Assembly (NCBI GenBank): GCA_947683625.1
Contig: CANTUR010000381.1
Span: forward strand, 930,001-994,000
DNA length: 64,000 bases
From: Mallotus nudiflorus
Lineage: Eukaryota; Streptophyta; Magnoliopsida; Malpighiales; Euphorbiaceae
Reading direction: 5' to 3'
Below are positions 1-10,596 of this stretch, in pieces. Under the pieces are notes generated by a model. It was not told the DNA's origin, searched no databases, and saw nothing but the letters and a program-made list of their open reading frames with translations. Numbering within the stretch: position 1 is the stretch's first letter; each line of letters starts with the position of its first letter. Made by a program: the position numbers and the translations under genes.

Positions 1-594
1 TCTTAGGATTTTTAGTCTTAGCTTTAATATCAATAGGGGATATTAAGAACCAACGTGCATGCCAAATCTCTCAAAGTAGTAAAGCATAAAAATATTATTT
101 CTAAGTATAAAAGCATAGCCCAATCTTTATTAGTCTTTATAGGCTTTTAAAGTATAGGCTTGGGCCTTTGTATATAAAAACACCTCATGGCAACATTCAC
201 AAGCAATTTGGGTAATCCTAGGGGAAGTTACTAAGCCACTACATGAGCTAAGTCTAGTGGAAAATTTAAGGTTCCCTCAGCAAGATGCCCTCCTTTAAGA
301 CTTGAGTCATAGGCCAAGGTTAGAGGGGCCCGACATCCTTTGCAAACTCGAGAGAAGACTACCCCCCTTTAGGACTTGGGTTACAGACTCTCGTAAGATG
401 AGCCTGGTAATCTCTCTTGGATTGAGTTAAGGCTAAGAGTGATGGTTAGCTAATTTATAATCCCATAAAGCTAGTGGAATAATGGAACCATAAACCGACG
501 CCATTGGTAAATAGGGACATGCATAATGAATACAAGAATAAAATAATAATTAATAAAATAATTCTAAAGAACAAAAGTAAATTAGTATCTCTTA
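1..594 (-). mobile_element. Element A, 5' leader (untranslated) segment
   Basis: Non-coding leader of a minus-strand Tat-like Ty3/gypsy element that runs off the left edge of the window. It lies directly downstream, in the sense direction, of the primer binding site at 595-612. It matches the leaders of elements D (28520-29110, opposite strand), E (24430-24845) and, more loosely, C and F. The clearest shared block is at about 245-470. It holds two copies of a motif that reads CTTTARGACTTGRGT on the plus strand, at 290-310 and 363-382. No ORF is supported here. Gag would lie to the left of the window. Confidence 0.75.
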
Positions 595-612
595 TGCCTA
601 GTGGAGCCACCA
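595..612 (-). other. Primer binding site of element A
   Basis: The minus strand reads TGGTGGCTCCACTAGGCA, starting one base after the LTR end. The same site occurs in C (TGGTGACTCCATTAGGAT), D (TGGTAACTCCACTAAGGA), E (TGGTGACTCCACTAGGGA) and F (TGGTGATTCCACTAGGGA). Ogre/Tat elements are known to use an arginine-tRNA-type primer with a site beginning TGGCGACTCC. I infer the same class but have not matched it to a tRNA. Confidence 0.7.
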
Positions 613-613
613 T

Positions 614-1474
614 TGTAGATGGTAAGGTTTAGTGCGCACGCAAGATTTTAGCAACCATAACACTATTTAAGCTCAAAGCTCTAGAGAACACGCTAATGAC
701 TGTCGCAAAGACATGGAGTGGGGATAAGGAGTCACCACCCAGGGTAATAACTGGGACAAATCAAAAAATGGTGGTACATGATTCCCTAAAAGAAAACCAG
801 CACCATAACCAAAAGATTCTTTGTACGGAATACCAACTTATTTTAGTCTCATGTTCTTTTAGAATTACTTTAAGAATTACTATCTTAATCTCTATTTGCA
901 TGTAATTTGATATAAACCCTTATTAAAACAATCAACTATAGGCAAACTAGTAATGAAATATACAATTAAACAATGCATTCATTTAAATCATAATCCCTAG
1001 GTTAGTCTAATCTACATTGATTTTAATTAAATGAGCTAAATGTACATGTTTTAATCTATAAGTGAGCCTAAATACTAATGGGCCTAATTCTTATTTTATT
1101 TTAATTAAGTGAACCTAAGTTTATTTATTTTAATTCTAAAAATGGGCCTAAATCTAAAAATTATAAAGTATTTAAATTAATAGGCCTAATTCTACATATT
1201 TTATTTCTAAAGTCATCTTAAGTCTAGAAATAATAGAAAATACTTAAATTAAATTGGCTAAGTTTAAATTAATTAAATTAAGTGGACCTATGTCTAAATT
1301 AACTAAATGAGCCTAAATTATCTCTAACCTAAATCTAATTAATTATGGGCCTAATATGCATTTTCTTAATTAAACCTAAAACCTAAATTTATTTAAATGG
1401 GTTAAGTCTAATGTGGGCTTAAGGCCCAAAACACATAAACATAAACATAAACAAACAAGCCCAAAAAAAAAAAG

Positions 1475-1514
<40 letters not shown>

Positions 1515-2839
1515 AATAAAAAATTAAACAATTAATTTAACTTATTCTAAAAATCTTAATTTAATTAAAGTGACCACGAACAATAAATAAAATGATCAAC
1601 AAACAACCTTAAATTTAACCATTTAAATCTAATCCAATTTTAATAATAAAAAAACCTAATTCTCTCTATAGCCATTAATTTTAATGAATTACCCAATTGG
1701 AACCATAATTTTTCTAACCAATTAATTAAAATAAAACACACAAGCACACACACCAAATTTTATTATTCCCATTATCGGGGCTATTAAAAAGAACTATTGA
1801 AAATAATAGGAAAAGAAAATTAATACAACCCAAAAATTAAAAAATAAAATAAAATAATGATAAACAAACTAAATAAATAAAAAAAACCCTAGAAATTATA
1901 TTTAGCTACAAGGTTCCATCCATGGCATTCCATGGACCTTCATGGATTTCATTCTTTGAGTAAACTTATTAAGTGATCCTCTCCATAATCACTAACACAA
2001 AAATAAACAGTGGTTAGTGAATAAACAAAATAACAATAAAAATTAAGTAAAACTAAAATTCAATAGGAACAAAAATAATAAAATTAAAATTAAAAAAAAT
2101 AGAAAAGGAGAAGATGATTATGGATGCACTATGGTTGGCTCCTTAAACTAAGATCAATCACCATTATTTTTAGTAGCCCTTTAAGAAACTTGTTATTCTT
2201 TTATCCAAGGTATCTTGCTCCTTGCCTAAAAAATATTAATAAATCATAAAGGATTTTTTTTTGTGTACTGCCTTGGAAAAGAAAATTGTGCAGACCAAGA
2301 GAGAGCTAAAAATCACAAGAGAGGTCCACTTTTCAAGAGCCTAAGCTCTCCTTTTATTGGAAAAACCAAAAAACCCTAGGTCCTATACATATGAAGAGTT
2401 CCAATTTTAAATGAAATTTATTTTTTGAAAATTTAGATAAATCCTAAAATAAATTTAAGAAAAATTTTAGCCAACTAAAATTCAGGAAAAATATTTTTAT
2501 TTTCTGTAAAATAAAATAAAAATGAACGGAAAAGGTATAATTCTAACCGAAATTATGTAATTATGATCCAAATTACATAATTCCAATTGGAATTATAGAA
2601 TTCCTATTTTTTAACTTTTAATTACAAAAAGACCACCCTTAAAAGAATTTAAATTTTTTAATTAGGTCTTAAAAAGTATTACACTTAAGTCCTTATAAAA
2701 ATATTAAACTCTATTTTGAAAATGCATTCAGACTTTTGAGGTTTCAAACTTCAAGTGTTGAAGACCTATTTATAATATTTTCATCATTAGAGTCCTTTGT
2801 CGCATCCAAATTTTATTATCCTGAAATTGAGTGTTTATA
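614..2839 (-). mobile_element. Element A, 5' LTR (about 2.2 kb)
   Basis: Long LTR of the family shared with elements C and D. In the sense (minus) direction it starts with TATAAACACTCAATTTCAGG at 2839, a mutated form of TGTAAACACCC seen in D. It ends at TCTACA next to the primer site. It contains the family dyad CCATGGCATTCCATGG (1922-1937), a TATA-like stretch on the minus strand near 2383-2395, and an array of short imperfect palindromes at 2535-2613. The run of degenerate 'gggcctaa-tct-aattaatt' repeats at 1020-1430 is also in the other LTRs. No polypurine tract lies to its right, so this is the 5' LTR, and 2840 onward is host DNA. Confidence 0.8.
1477..1511. repeat. (AT)n microsatellite inside LTR A
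   Basis: An uninterrupted AT dinucleotide run of about 17 units. The aligned LTRs of C and D lack it, so it expanded within this copy. Confidence 0.95.
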
Positions 2840-2881
2840 AATGTCTTCTTCAACACTATATCCAGAAGCTCTAAAAGCCAT
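2840..2881 (-). pseudogene. PIF/Harbinger ORF1 (Myb/SANT-like) N-terminal fragment
   Basis: On the minus strand an ATG at 2881 opens a 14-codon reading frame (MAFRASGYSVEED) that is cut off exactly at the edge of LTR A. The motif SGYSVEED looks like the start of the Myb/SANT-like DNA-binding protein (usual form: aromatic-T/S-x-EED) that PIF/Harbinger elements encode next to the transposase. It lies about 1 kb upstream of, and divergent from, the Harbinger transposase at 3879, which is the usual arrangement. A TATA box lies 110 bp upstream. The fragment is very short, so the family call rests mostly on context. Confidence 0.45.
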
Positions 2882-2987
2882 TTTTGTTTCTAAAGATGGT
2901 GATGAAAGGATTTTATAAGTGATTAAATCTTAGAGGTGTAGATAGAAATGTAGAATGAGTTAGTATGAATAAAGAAGGATGGGTCGT

Positions 2988-2999
2988 GTTTATATACTA
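2988..2999 (-). promoter_or_regulatory. TATA box upstream of the Harbinger ORF1 fragment
   Basis: The minus strand reads TAGTATATAAAC, about 110 bp before the ATG at 2881, a normal plant spacing for a TATA promoter plus leader. Support is positional only. Confidence 0.35.
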
Positions 3000-3059
3000 A
3001 ATTTAGATAACAATAATAATATAAAATAAATCTGGAAGAAAAAAATTAATCATTGTGTG

Positions 3060-3700
3060 TATTTTGTCTTTATCTCAATCATTGGATTAAATTTTTTATC
3101 TTAACTTTATCTTAACCATAGGATGAATTTCATCATAATATTATTTGTTGGATGGATTTCATTATTATCTCAACCGTAGGATGGATTTCATCCTCATCTC
3201 CACTGTTAGATTAACTTTTTTTTAACTTATACTTATATGAACCATAGGATAGATTTCACCCTAATATTATCTATTGGATGAATTTCATTATTATCTCAAC
3301 CATAGGATGGATTTAATCCTCATCTCCATAGTCAGATTAATTATTTTAACTTATCCTTATCTCAACTATAGGATGGATTTCATCCTAATATTATCTGTTG
3401 GATGGATTTCAACATTATCTCAATCGTACGATGGATTTCATCCTCATCTTTACCATCAGATTAAATTTTTTTAACTTATCCTTATCTCAGCCGTATGATA
3501 CTAATATTATCCACTAGATGGATTTCATCATTATCTTAACCACATGAAGGATTTTATTCTCATCTCAACCGTCGGATTAAATTTTGTTATCTTATACTTA
3601 TTTAAAGCATTTGATGAATTTCATCCTTATAATAACAGTAGGATGGATTTCATCACAATCTCAACTGTTAAAATTTTTTTTTTTCTTATCATAATCTAAC
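3060..3700. repeat. Minisatellite, unit about 123 bp, about five copies
   Basis: Each unit contains 'aggatggatttcatcctaat', 'ttggatggatttcatcatta' and 'tctcaaccgtaggatggatt', then a 'cagattaatttttt' spacer. Units start near 3100, 3245, 3366, 3491 and 3601. Within a unit the half-motif GGATGGATTTCATC recurs about every 40 bp, so the array has higher-order structure. It sits in the gap between the divergent ORF1 fragment and the transposase of the Harbinger element. The 66-codon ORF at 3274 is only a reading of the repeat. Confidence 0.85.
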
Positions 3701-3878
3701 CCGTTGCATTGATGTCATCCAAATTTGAACTGTGACATTAAAATTTAAAATCTATCATTTAAAACATAAATGTTTATTTATAAATAACCTCATTCATTAT
3801 GCAAAAAAAATCATAATTCTCTTAAAACAAAAACTTTGCATTTATCTTTTTCAATTAGCAATATAATAAAATTTTTCA

Positions 3879-5088
3879 ATGAATTTCAATAATCCAAGTC
3901 TATTTAATTTTCAATTTTCATCATCAAATGATGAAGAGAGCAACTTAATGATAGAGGAGTGTGAAGCAAAAGCAGCTATTCTTTAGCAAGCAATTAATAA
4001 TAATGAGATGTTAATTACTTATTATCTCAATCAACAAAATAACCAAGTTATCCATAGTGGTTCAGTTCCATGACATATAGTGATCAGTCAAGATCGTGAA
4101 GCTGCTAATAAAAATTTTTTCAACGATTATTTTACTGATAATCCATGATACAATGATGATCTTTTTCATCATTCATATTGCATGTGTTGGAACTTATTCT
4201 TTTGTATTGTTGATGTAGTCAAAAGGCATGATAATTTTTTTCAAACAACAATACGATAGGCTACGAAGACTTGGATTATCATCTATACAAAAAATAACAG
4301 TTATGCTCCAAATGTTAGCATACAGTCAACCACCAAATGCTATAGATAAATACGTAGAAATATGGGAGTCAATGATAATTGAAAGTATAAAGAGATTTTT
4401 TCATACTATAGTGGAAATTTTTTCTAAACAATATCTTAGGGCACTAACCACTAATGATGTTGCTCAACTACTTCATATTGGTCAGTGACATGGATTACCT
4501 GGAATGCTGGGGAGTTTAGATAGTATGCATTAAGAGTGGAAAAATTTTCTAATAACATGGGCTAGACAATATACAAGACATAGTGGATCACTGAATATTA
4601 TTCTAGAAGCTCTAGTTGATTATGATCTTTGGATATGACATGTTGGGTATCAATAATGACATCAATGTATTAGAGTCAACTCATTTGATGTCCAATCTTG
4701 CTCAAGGTGTAGCTCCTCCCACTCATTATATTATTCAATGAAAAGAATATAATATATGTTATTATTTATGGCAGTATATATTTAAAATGGTTCACTATTG
4801 TGTAAAAAATTCATGAGCTACATAATCTAAATGAATAATATTTTGTAAAGAAACAAGAGACATATAGGAAAGATGTTGAGCATGCTTTTCAAGTTATTAA
4901 ATCACATTTTGCAATTGTTACCGGTCCAACACATTTTTGGAGAAAAAATGTGCCACATGATATAATGACTACATGTATTATCATGCATAATATAATAATT
5001 GAAGATGAATGTGATCATAATGCAAGCACCAACAATTCAAATATTAGAGAATGAAAACATCTTATTTCACCAATTTCTTACTCAACAT
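3879..5088 (+). pseudogene. PIF/Harbinger transposase (DDE_4 type), N-terminal and catalytic part, broken
   Basis: Reading from the ATG at 3879, the translation follows a plant Harbinger transposase but needs at least three frames. Visible blocks in order are an acidic N-terminus (SSSNDEESNLMIEE), HIVISQDREAANKNFFNDYF, RLGLSSIQKITVMLQMLAY (4261-4323), NDVAQLLHIGQ, GMLGSLDSMH, NNDINVLESTH, THYIIQ, and RKDVEHAFQVIKSHFAIV (4866-4919) followed by IMHNIIIEDE. The three catalytic acids are still encoded: D at 4519-4521, D at 4658-4660 and E at 4878-4880. They fall in frames 1, 2 and 3, with several in-frame stops, so the gene is dead. The coding sequence stops abruptly at 5088 where the copia element begins and resumes at 9711. 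The cut-and-paste transposase would have acted in the nucleus with the ORF1 protein. Confidence 0.88.
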
Positions 5089-5269
5089 TATTAGCACTTA
5101 ATAGATAACTTAGACTTAGATACTATGTTATATTGTTATTATATGACAACTACAAGTTGTACCATTTAGTTAGAATTGTTTATCCTTATACCTATATATA
5201 CTCTATACTTTTTTATTATTAAATCATTATATAAAAAAATATAAATTCTTTAAGTCTTATTTAATTACA
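5089..5269 (+). repeat. Copia 5' LTR (181 bp)
   Basis: Begins TATTAGCACTTAATAGATAA and ends TTTAATTACA. It aligns along its whole length with 9529-9710, with roughly 20 visible differences. The expected 5' end is TGTTAGC; both copies show TATTAGC. A stretch CCTATATATACTCTATAC near 5191-5208 could be the promoter TATA box. Confidence 0.9.
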
Positions 5270-5282
5270 TGCTACCAGAGCC
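5270..5282 (+). other. Copia primer binding site
   Basis: TGCTACCAGAGCC immediately follows the 5' LTR. It is close to the TGGTATCAGAGC site complementary to the 3' end of initiator methionine tRNA, which most plant copia elements use. Two substitutions are visible. Confidence 0.8.
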
Positions 5283-5287
5283 TCATT

Positions 5288-6240
5288 ATGGCCACTGAAA
5301 CCGCACAATTATCATCTTCCTCTACTCCCTTTACCTTTTCCTTATCTTTGGCTCTCTTTTCTCCTTCCTCCATAAGTTCACCACCTATTACACGTCACCC
5401 AAATATTACCATAGCCCATACCTTTTCCATGGGACTAAAATCGACCATTTACCTTGCATGGCAAATCCAATTCATTCCATTACTCAACTATCAACACCAC
5501 ATGTCCTTTGTTGATGAAACAACACCTGAACCACCAAAAACAATTCTCACTAAAACTACACCTCCTCTATCTATTCCTAATCCTACTTATTCTGAATGGT
5601 TTAATAAAGATCAAGTTCTTATGTCTTAGTTTTTTTCATCCCTCTCTGAAGACATTTTTCCTTATATCATTGGCCTCAAATCATCTTACTAAGTATGGAC
5701 TATTCTCAATAAAGCATTTGGATCCATTTGCCAAAATTGTCAATTACAACTTCATATTCACCTTCAAAAATTCAAGAAAAATGATCTTCCCATCTCTCAA
5801 TATCTTTAAAGAGCTAAATCCATTGCAGATGAATTAAAAGCTATTGGCAAAGCACTTTCTTTAATTAAATTTAATGTTGTTATCTATCACAATATCGATA
5901 GTAATTTTTATCCTATTATCACTACCTTGAATCTTCGTACTGAGCCTGTCTTCTTCCATGAATTACATGGCAAACTTTTTTCCCACTAAATTCATCTTAA
6001 AAGTTCCCAAGAATATCCAGTTGTCAATTTTATTAACAAGGCACCATTACTCCCTACACCAAAGTCAATTGGTGTTAGTTCCTAAAATGGTTCCTCCTTT
6101 CCATCATCAAAAACTTGCTGTGAGATTTATGGATTTCATAATGACACTACTGCCCACTGTAGAAAATGTTATCACAGAAAATTCCCATAAAATGGTGATT
6201 ATTTTTCCTCTACTCCATGCTACTAATCACAAGTTAACAT
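5288..6240 (+). pseudogene. gag: Copia gag remnant
   Basis: The ATG at 5288, 6 bp after the primer site, opens 113 codons (MATETAQLSSSS...), and the frame then breaks repeatedly. Read across frames, the segment shows a copia gag: an N-terminal region ending SEWFNKDQVLMS, then DIFPYIIGLKSSY, DELKAIGKALS, and a zinc-knuckle-like stretch (CEIYGFHNDTTAHCRKCYH, about 6119-6175) close to CxxCGxxxHxxxxC. Stops at 5626 and later, plus frame changes, rule out a functional nucleocapsid protein. Confidence 0.75.
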
Positions 6241-7260
6241 GGTTGCTCACTCTCCTTTAACTTCGAATATGCTCTTCCATGGTATGCTAATTCTAGAGCT
6301 TCTCATCATGTCATCCTTGACATCTCTGGAATTTCCATCAATAGTGACTATCATGGTCCAGATCAACTTCATATCACTAATGGGCAAGGTTTGCTAATTC
6401 TTTATACTAGTTATTCTTTTATTCCTTCTTCTAATCTTTCACTTCATGTTAATGATATTTTTGCATGTTCCTCAAATCCAAAAACCTCTCTTATTTATTA
6501 ATAAATTTACTAACGATAACCATTTTTATTTTGAATTTCACCTTTCCCATTTTCTTGTTAAGTATTAGGCAACACAAGAAACACTATTAAAAGGAGAGAG
6601 TAGAGATGGACTGTATCAGTTACCAAGGCCACTTTCTTTTTAAGTTAATTTTTTTTCATTTGCTATCAAATTTAAAGATTGGCATTCTTGGCTTGGTCAT
6701 GCTAATATTCAGATTATCAATAAAAAAATTTTTGATTTAAATTTTCCATATTCTTCTAAGTTTAAAAATTCTATTTCTTCTTCTTGTCTTAAAGGAAAAT
6801 AATCTAAATTTCTTTTACCTTATGTCAAGCATTATAGTACTTCTCCTTTTGAGTTAGTGCATTTGGATATATGGGGACCTGCTCCTTATGTATCTTCTAA
6901 TGGACATCATTATTTTTGTTTTGTTTGTTGATGATTATACCCATTACACCATCTATTTTTCTCTTACAAATCATAGTGAATTAATTAATATTTTAAAATC
7001 AAGTGGAAATGCAATATAATCTCAAAATTAAGAGTGTACAATCCGATTGGGTAGTGAGTATTGCACTTTAAATACATATCTTAAAACTCAAGGCATTCTA
7101 CATCGAATTGCTTGTCCCCATACTCAGGAACAAAATGGAGTGGCTGAATGCAAAATTTGCCACATTGTGGACACTGGTCTTACTTCTCTTTGCACATGCT
7201 AATGTCCCTTTCAAATACTGGTACTTTGCTTTTAATTAATCAGTTTTAATAATTAATTCA
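6241..7260 (+). pseudogene. Copia protease and integrase remnant
   Basis: The protease region reads WYANSRASHHVILDI at about 6278-6322; the family has DSGAxxH, so the active-site aspartate is now N. The pre-integrase motif WHSWLGHANIQIINKK is at 6679-6726. The integrase core follows: FELVHLDIWGPAP (6847-6885, first catalytic D in LDIWGP), then degenerate QSDWVV..., and TQEQNGVAECKIC near 7121 where the family has QNGVAERKxR. It is interrupted by many stops and short deletions. Confidence 0.75.
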
Positions 7261-7799
7261 CTGCCCACATAAATTTTGAAACACATAAGTCTTTATTTTA
7301 GTTTGTTTAACATTCATCCAAAAAATAATCACTTCAAAATATTTGAATGTTCAATTTTTTCATTACTTTGTGCATACAATAAAAATAAGTTCTCTTTTTA
7401 CACTACAAGTTGTGTCGATCTTTGACTCTTCCCCACTCACTTTGGATATTAATGCCTAGATCCATCATTTGGGAAAATCTATATCTTAAGACATTTAAAA
7501 TTTGATGAGTCTACTTTCCTATATTTTTCAAATTTGTTTTATAGGAAAGAGACTATGAGCCACCCTATTCTACTCCTTGGCTATTGGTAACTAATAGCAA
7601 TTCGTTTCCTTACTCTTTAGGTATTGTTTCCTCACTTGACTCAAAATCTTCTTCTACTTCTATACCAATTCTATCTTCTCAAACTTTACCCTTCTAATCT
7701 CAACCCAATATTCCTGTAATCTTATCCTTACCACCTTCTCATCCCGAACCAAACTCATCCCAATCTCTACCCATTTCCTGACCAACCTCTCCTTCCCTA

Positions 7800-8560
7800 A
7801 TTCCTTTAGTGGTCAACCATAACACATACAACCAACAACCTACTCCTTATAATCTGCCACCACTTGATCTTATTGCTTATACCCATACCATAGTTTTATA
7901 TAATAGAACCATGTCTCATCATCATGCAAACCAAGTCACCAAATATCCTAACCTGACAACCCAAATTAACATCCTTCAAACTGAACCTCTTACTTTCAGT
8001 CATTCAAATAAATATGAAGTTTGGAAGCAAGCCATGTTTGAGGAATTTTATGCATTACAAACCAACAATACATAGAGCTTGGTCCCTAGACCTTTGAATG
8101 TTAACATTATTGGAAACAAATGGGTATTATGTATTAAATGGAATCCTAATGGCTCCATCTCTAGGTAAAAATCTCGATTAGTTGCCAAAGGCTACCATCA
8201 ACAGCCAAGGATTGATTATATAGATACTTTTAGTCCTGTTATCAAGGCCAATACTATTCATACTATTCTAACATTGGTAGTTCAATTCAATTGGGCAATT
8301 CAACAATAAGATATCTTTAATGCATTTTTGCATGGTACTATTACTAAAGATATATATATGAGCCAACCTACTGGATTTCTCGATAAAACCAAACCGAACC
8401 ATGTATGCAAGCTACATCATTCTCATTATGGTATCCAGTAGGCTCCTTGGAGTTCACATCTTAAATTTAGTAGTTTTCTAGTATCTCTTAGTTTTATTAA
8501 TTCCATTACTAATACATTACTTTTCTTTAAACATGTTACAACTGACAAGCTTTTTTTCCT
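7800..8560 (+). pseudogene. Copia reverse transcriptase, N-terminal half, broken
   Basis: An 88-codon open stretch (7809-8075) covers the linker and the entry into RT (NKYEVWKQAMFEEFYALQ). After a stop at 8073 comes NIIGNKWVLCIKWNPNGS, LVAKGYHQQ (8179-8205), DTFSPVIKANTI, and IFNAFLHGTI..DIYMSQPTGF (8311-8380). These are the classical copia RT blocks: W-V-KxxxNGS, LVAKGFxQ, ETFSPVVK, DVxNAFLHG, VYMxQPPGF. Stops replace codons at about 8073, 8166 and 8308. Confidence 0.85.
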
Positions 8561-9460
8561 AGTGTATATTGATGAAATTGTAATAACAGGGACATCTTAA
8601 CTCATGATTGATCAGTTTGTTACTAAATTACAAAGTGCCTTTCCTGTTAAGGACTTGGGACCACTGCATTTCTTTCTTAGAATATAAATGGTCCGCACTA
8701 CATCAAGTCTCCTCTTGAAACAATAAAAATATATTTCATATCTTTTGGAAAGAACAAACATAAGCCATGCCAAGCCTTCCATTACACCCATGGCGAGCTT
8801 TCCTCCTTTATCCAAGCATGATAGCCATCCTTTAGCAAATGGTGACACTTATAGGCAAGTGGTGGATGCCCTTCAAGTATGTCACTCTTACTCACCCTGA
8901 TATAGCTTTTTCAATCAATAAGCTATGTTAATAAATGCACTCTCCCATAAAGGTACATTGGAATTCAATCAAGCACCTCCTTCATTATCTTAAAAACACA
9001 ATCTCTCATGTACTCTTGCTTGTTAAATCTCTAAAACTTGATCTTGATTGCGTTGCCGATAGTGATTTAGGAGGGTGTTTAGATGATCATCGATCTATAA
9101 GTAGATATGGCATTTACTTGGGTAAAAACCTAGTGTCCTAGAATGTAAAGAAGTTGCCTACTATTGCAAGATCTTCAACTGAGGGAGAGTAAAAAGCTCT
9201 TGCCAATGTTGTGACTAAAGCACTTTGGATTAAATATCTACTTACTGAATCAGTTACTCACCTATCTCCCTTATTTCTCTTTAGTGTGACAACATTAGAG
9301 CAATCTATCTCTCTTCCAATCCTATTTTTCATGCTTGAATAAAGCATATGGAGTTAGACTATCATTTCATAAGGGAACAAGCTGTATCCAAGGAGTTTCA
9401 GGTTTATTTTCTATCCTCCAAAGATCAAGTTGCTGATGTATTCACCAAACCACTGACTTC
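8561..9460 (+). pseudogene. Copia reverse transcriptase C-terminus and RNase H, broken
   Basis: The catalytic box reads FLVYIDEIVITG at 8556-8591. The family has YVDDI, so the second active-site aspartate (8574-8576) is now glutamate. DLGPLHFFLRI (8652-8684) follows. The region 8935-9141 gives HLLHYLKNTISH and the RNase H start ADSDLGGCLDDHRSISRYG, then KLPTIARSSTEGE (9151-9189). It ends with a degenerate C-terminal VFTKPLT-like stretch near 9440. It is not functional. Confidence 0.85.
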
Positions 9461-9522
9461 TCCCCGTTTTCTTGCTTTGCACCCTTATCTCCATCTTCAA
9501 CCAGATTCGACATTGGTTTGTT

Positions 9523-9528
9523 AAGGGG
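9523..9528 (+). other. Copia polypurine tract
   Basis: AAGGGG lies immediately upstream of the 3' LTR, as expected for plus-strand priming. It is short but correctly placed. Confidence 0.75.
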
Positions 9529-9710
9529 TATTAGCACTTAATGGATAACTCAAATTTAGATGCTTTGTTATATTGTTATTATATGATAACTACAAGTTGT
9601 ACCATTCAGTTAGAATTGTTTATCCTTGTACCTATATATATTCTATACTCTTTATTTATTAAATCAATATATAAAAACATACAAATTCCTTCAAGTATTT
9701 TTTAATTATA
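9529..9710 (+). repeat. Copia 3' LTR (182 bp)
   Basis: Direct repeat of 5089-5269, starting TATTAGCACTTAATGGATAA and ending TTTAATTATA. The terminal CA of the 5' copy is TA here. Confidence 0.9.
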
Positions 9711-9799
9711 GACATAAACAAATCAAGGACAAACAAGCTCATGTTGCACTTTGCAATGCATTAATAGAACATATGTGGGAGCAACATAGCAATTCATAA
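9711..9799 (+). pseudogene. PIF/Harbinger transposase, C-terminal end
   Basis: Immediately after the copia 3' LTR the frame starting at 9713 reads HKQIKDKQAHVALCNAL, then IEHMWEQHSNS and a stop. This is the ordinary C-terminus of plant Harbinger transposases (H-x-L-x-x-D-L-V-E-H-L-W-x-x-H). It completes the gene broken at 5088. Confidence 0.8.
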
Positions 9800-10540
9800 T
9801 AACGAATGAATTGTAATGTTTTATGTGTTTTAATCAAATAAATTGTGATATTTAATATTATTTAATATTATATCCTAATATATATTTGACTATTATTTTT
9901 TACTAATTTTAGTTTCACTTATGTAAAATTTGTATTAAGATAATTCATTATTAAACTAAAGGCATAATACATACATGGGTGTAATTTGTAAAGATAATAA
10001 AAAAAGAAAGTAATATGTAGGCGCAATCTATTATTACTTTGTTTTTGACAAAATAAAACTTACTTTCTCAATAATGGTCATTAGATGATAAAAAATAATT
10101 TCATCATGTGTTAATAAAAGCAACAAAGTAAAATCAAAGTACTTCAAAAACATAGTAACCATATAATTTCCTTAAAATACAAAAATTAAAATAAAATTTT
10201 AAAAAATGGATATATATATATATATATAGTGATTACTTTGTTTTTGTGATGACCTAATATTTTAAATTATTAAAAATTATTTTGAGATATGCATTGTTAA
10301 TAATATTTTAAATTTCTATATATTATTATTATTTTGTGTGATTTAATTAAACTCAAGTATTGGAGTTTAATTTATTTTATTATGGCTTAATATTAAGTTG
10401 TGATTTAAAAATTAGTTCATTGTTAACTATTATTTATTTATTTAATAGTATTATTGTTTTTATTAAATTATGAATAGTGTAAATTTTGTATATTATTGTA
10501 TTTAAATATTTGTGGTATACTTTTATTAAGTCTAAATTTA

Positions 10541-10584
<44 letters not shown>

Positions 10585-10596
10585 GTAAGTTTATAT
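9800..10596. other. AT-rich Harbinger 3' flank, no gene seen
   Basis: No ORF, terminal inverted repeat or other structure could be supported. It contains short TA runs (10209-10227) and an (AT)n microsatellite at 10544-10580. The Harbinger terminus should lie here or further right but was not recognised. Confidence 0.5.
10544..10580. repeat. (TA)n microsatellite
   Basis: TA dinucleotide run just upstream of the first copy of repeat G. Confidence 0.95.

Larger units (their letters stand above)
5089..9710 (+). mobile_element. Ty1/copia LTR retrotransposon (4.6 kb), inserted in the Harbinger transposase
   Basis: Complete in outline: 5' LTR 5089-5269, methionine-tRNA-type primer site, gag, protease, integrase, reverse transcriptase, RNase H, polypurine tract, 3' LTR 9529-9710. 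The flanking 5-mers aacat (5084-5088) and gacat (9711-9715) are a target-site duplication with one mismatch. Harbinger coding sequence continues on both sides. The coding region is full of stops, so the element is not autonomous. Order integrase before RT defines Ty1/copia. I cannot place it in a lineage with confidence. Confidence 0.93.

Noticed and set aside
595..612. tRNA gene fragment suggested by the repeated TGGTGACTCC sequence
   Set aside because: It always sits just inside an LTR, so it is a primer binding site. No cloverleaf surrounds it.
1020..1430. Separate tandem repeat of 'gggcctaa' motifs
   Set aside because: It is present in all LTRs of the family (31640-32030, 43910-44300 and, inverted, 27780-28140) with irregular spacing. 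It is a feature of the LTR, not an independent array.
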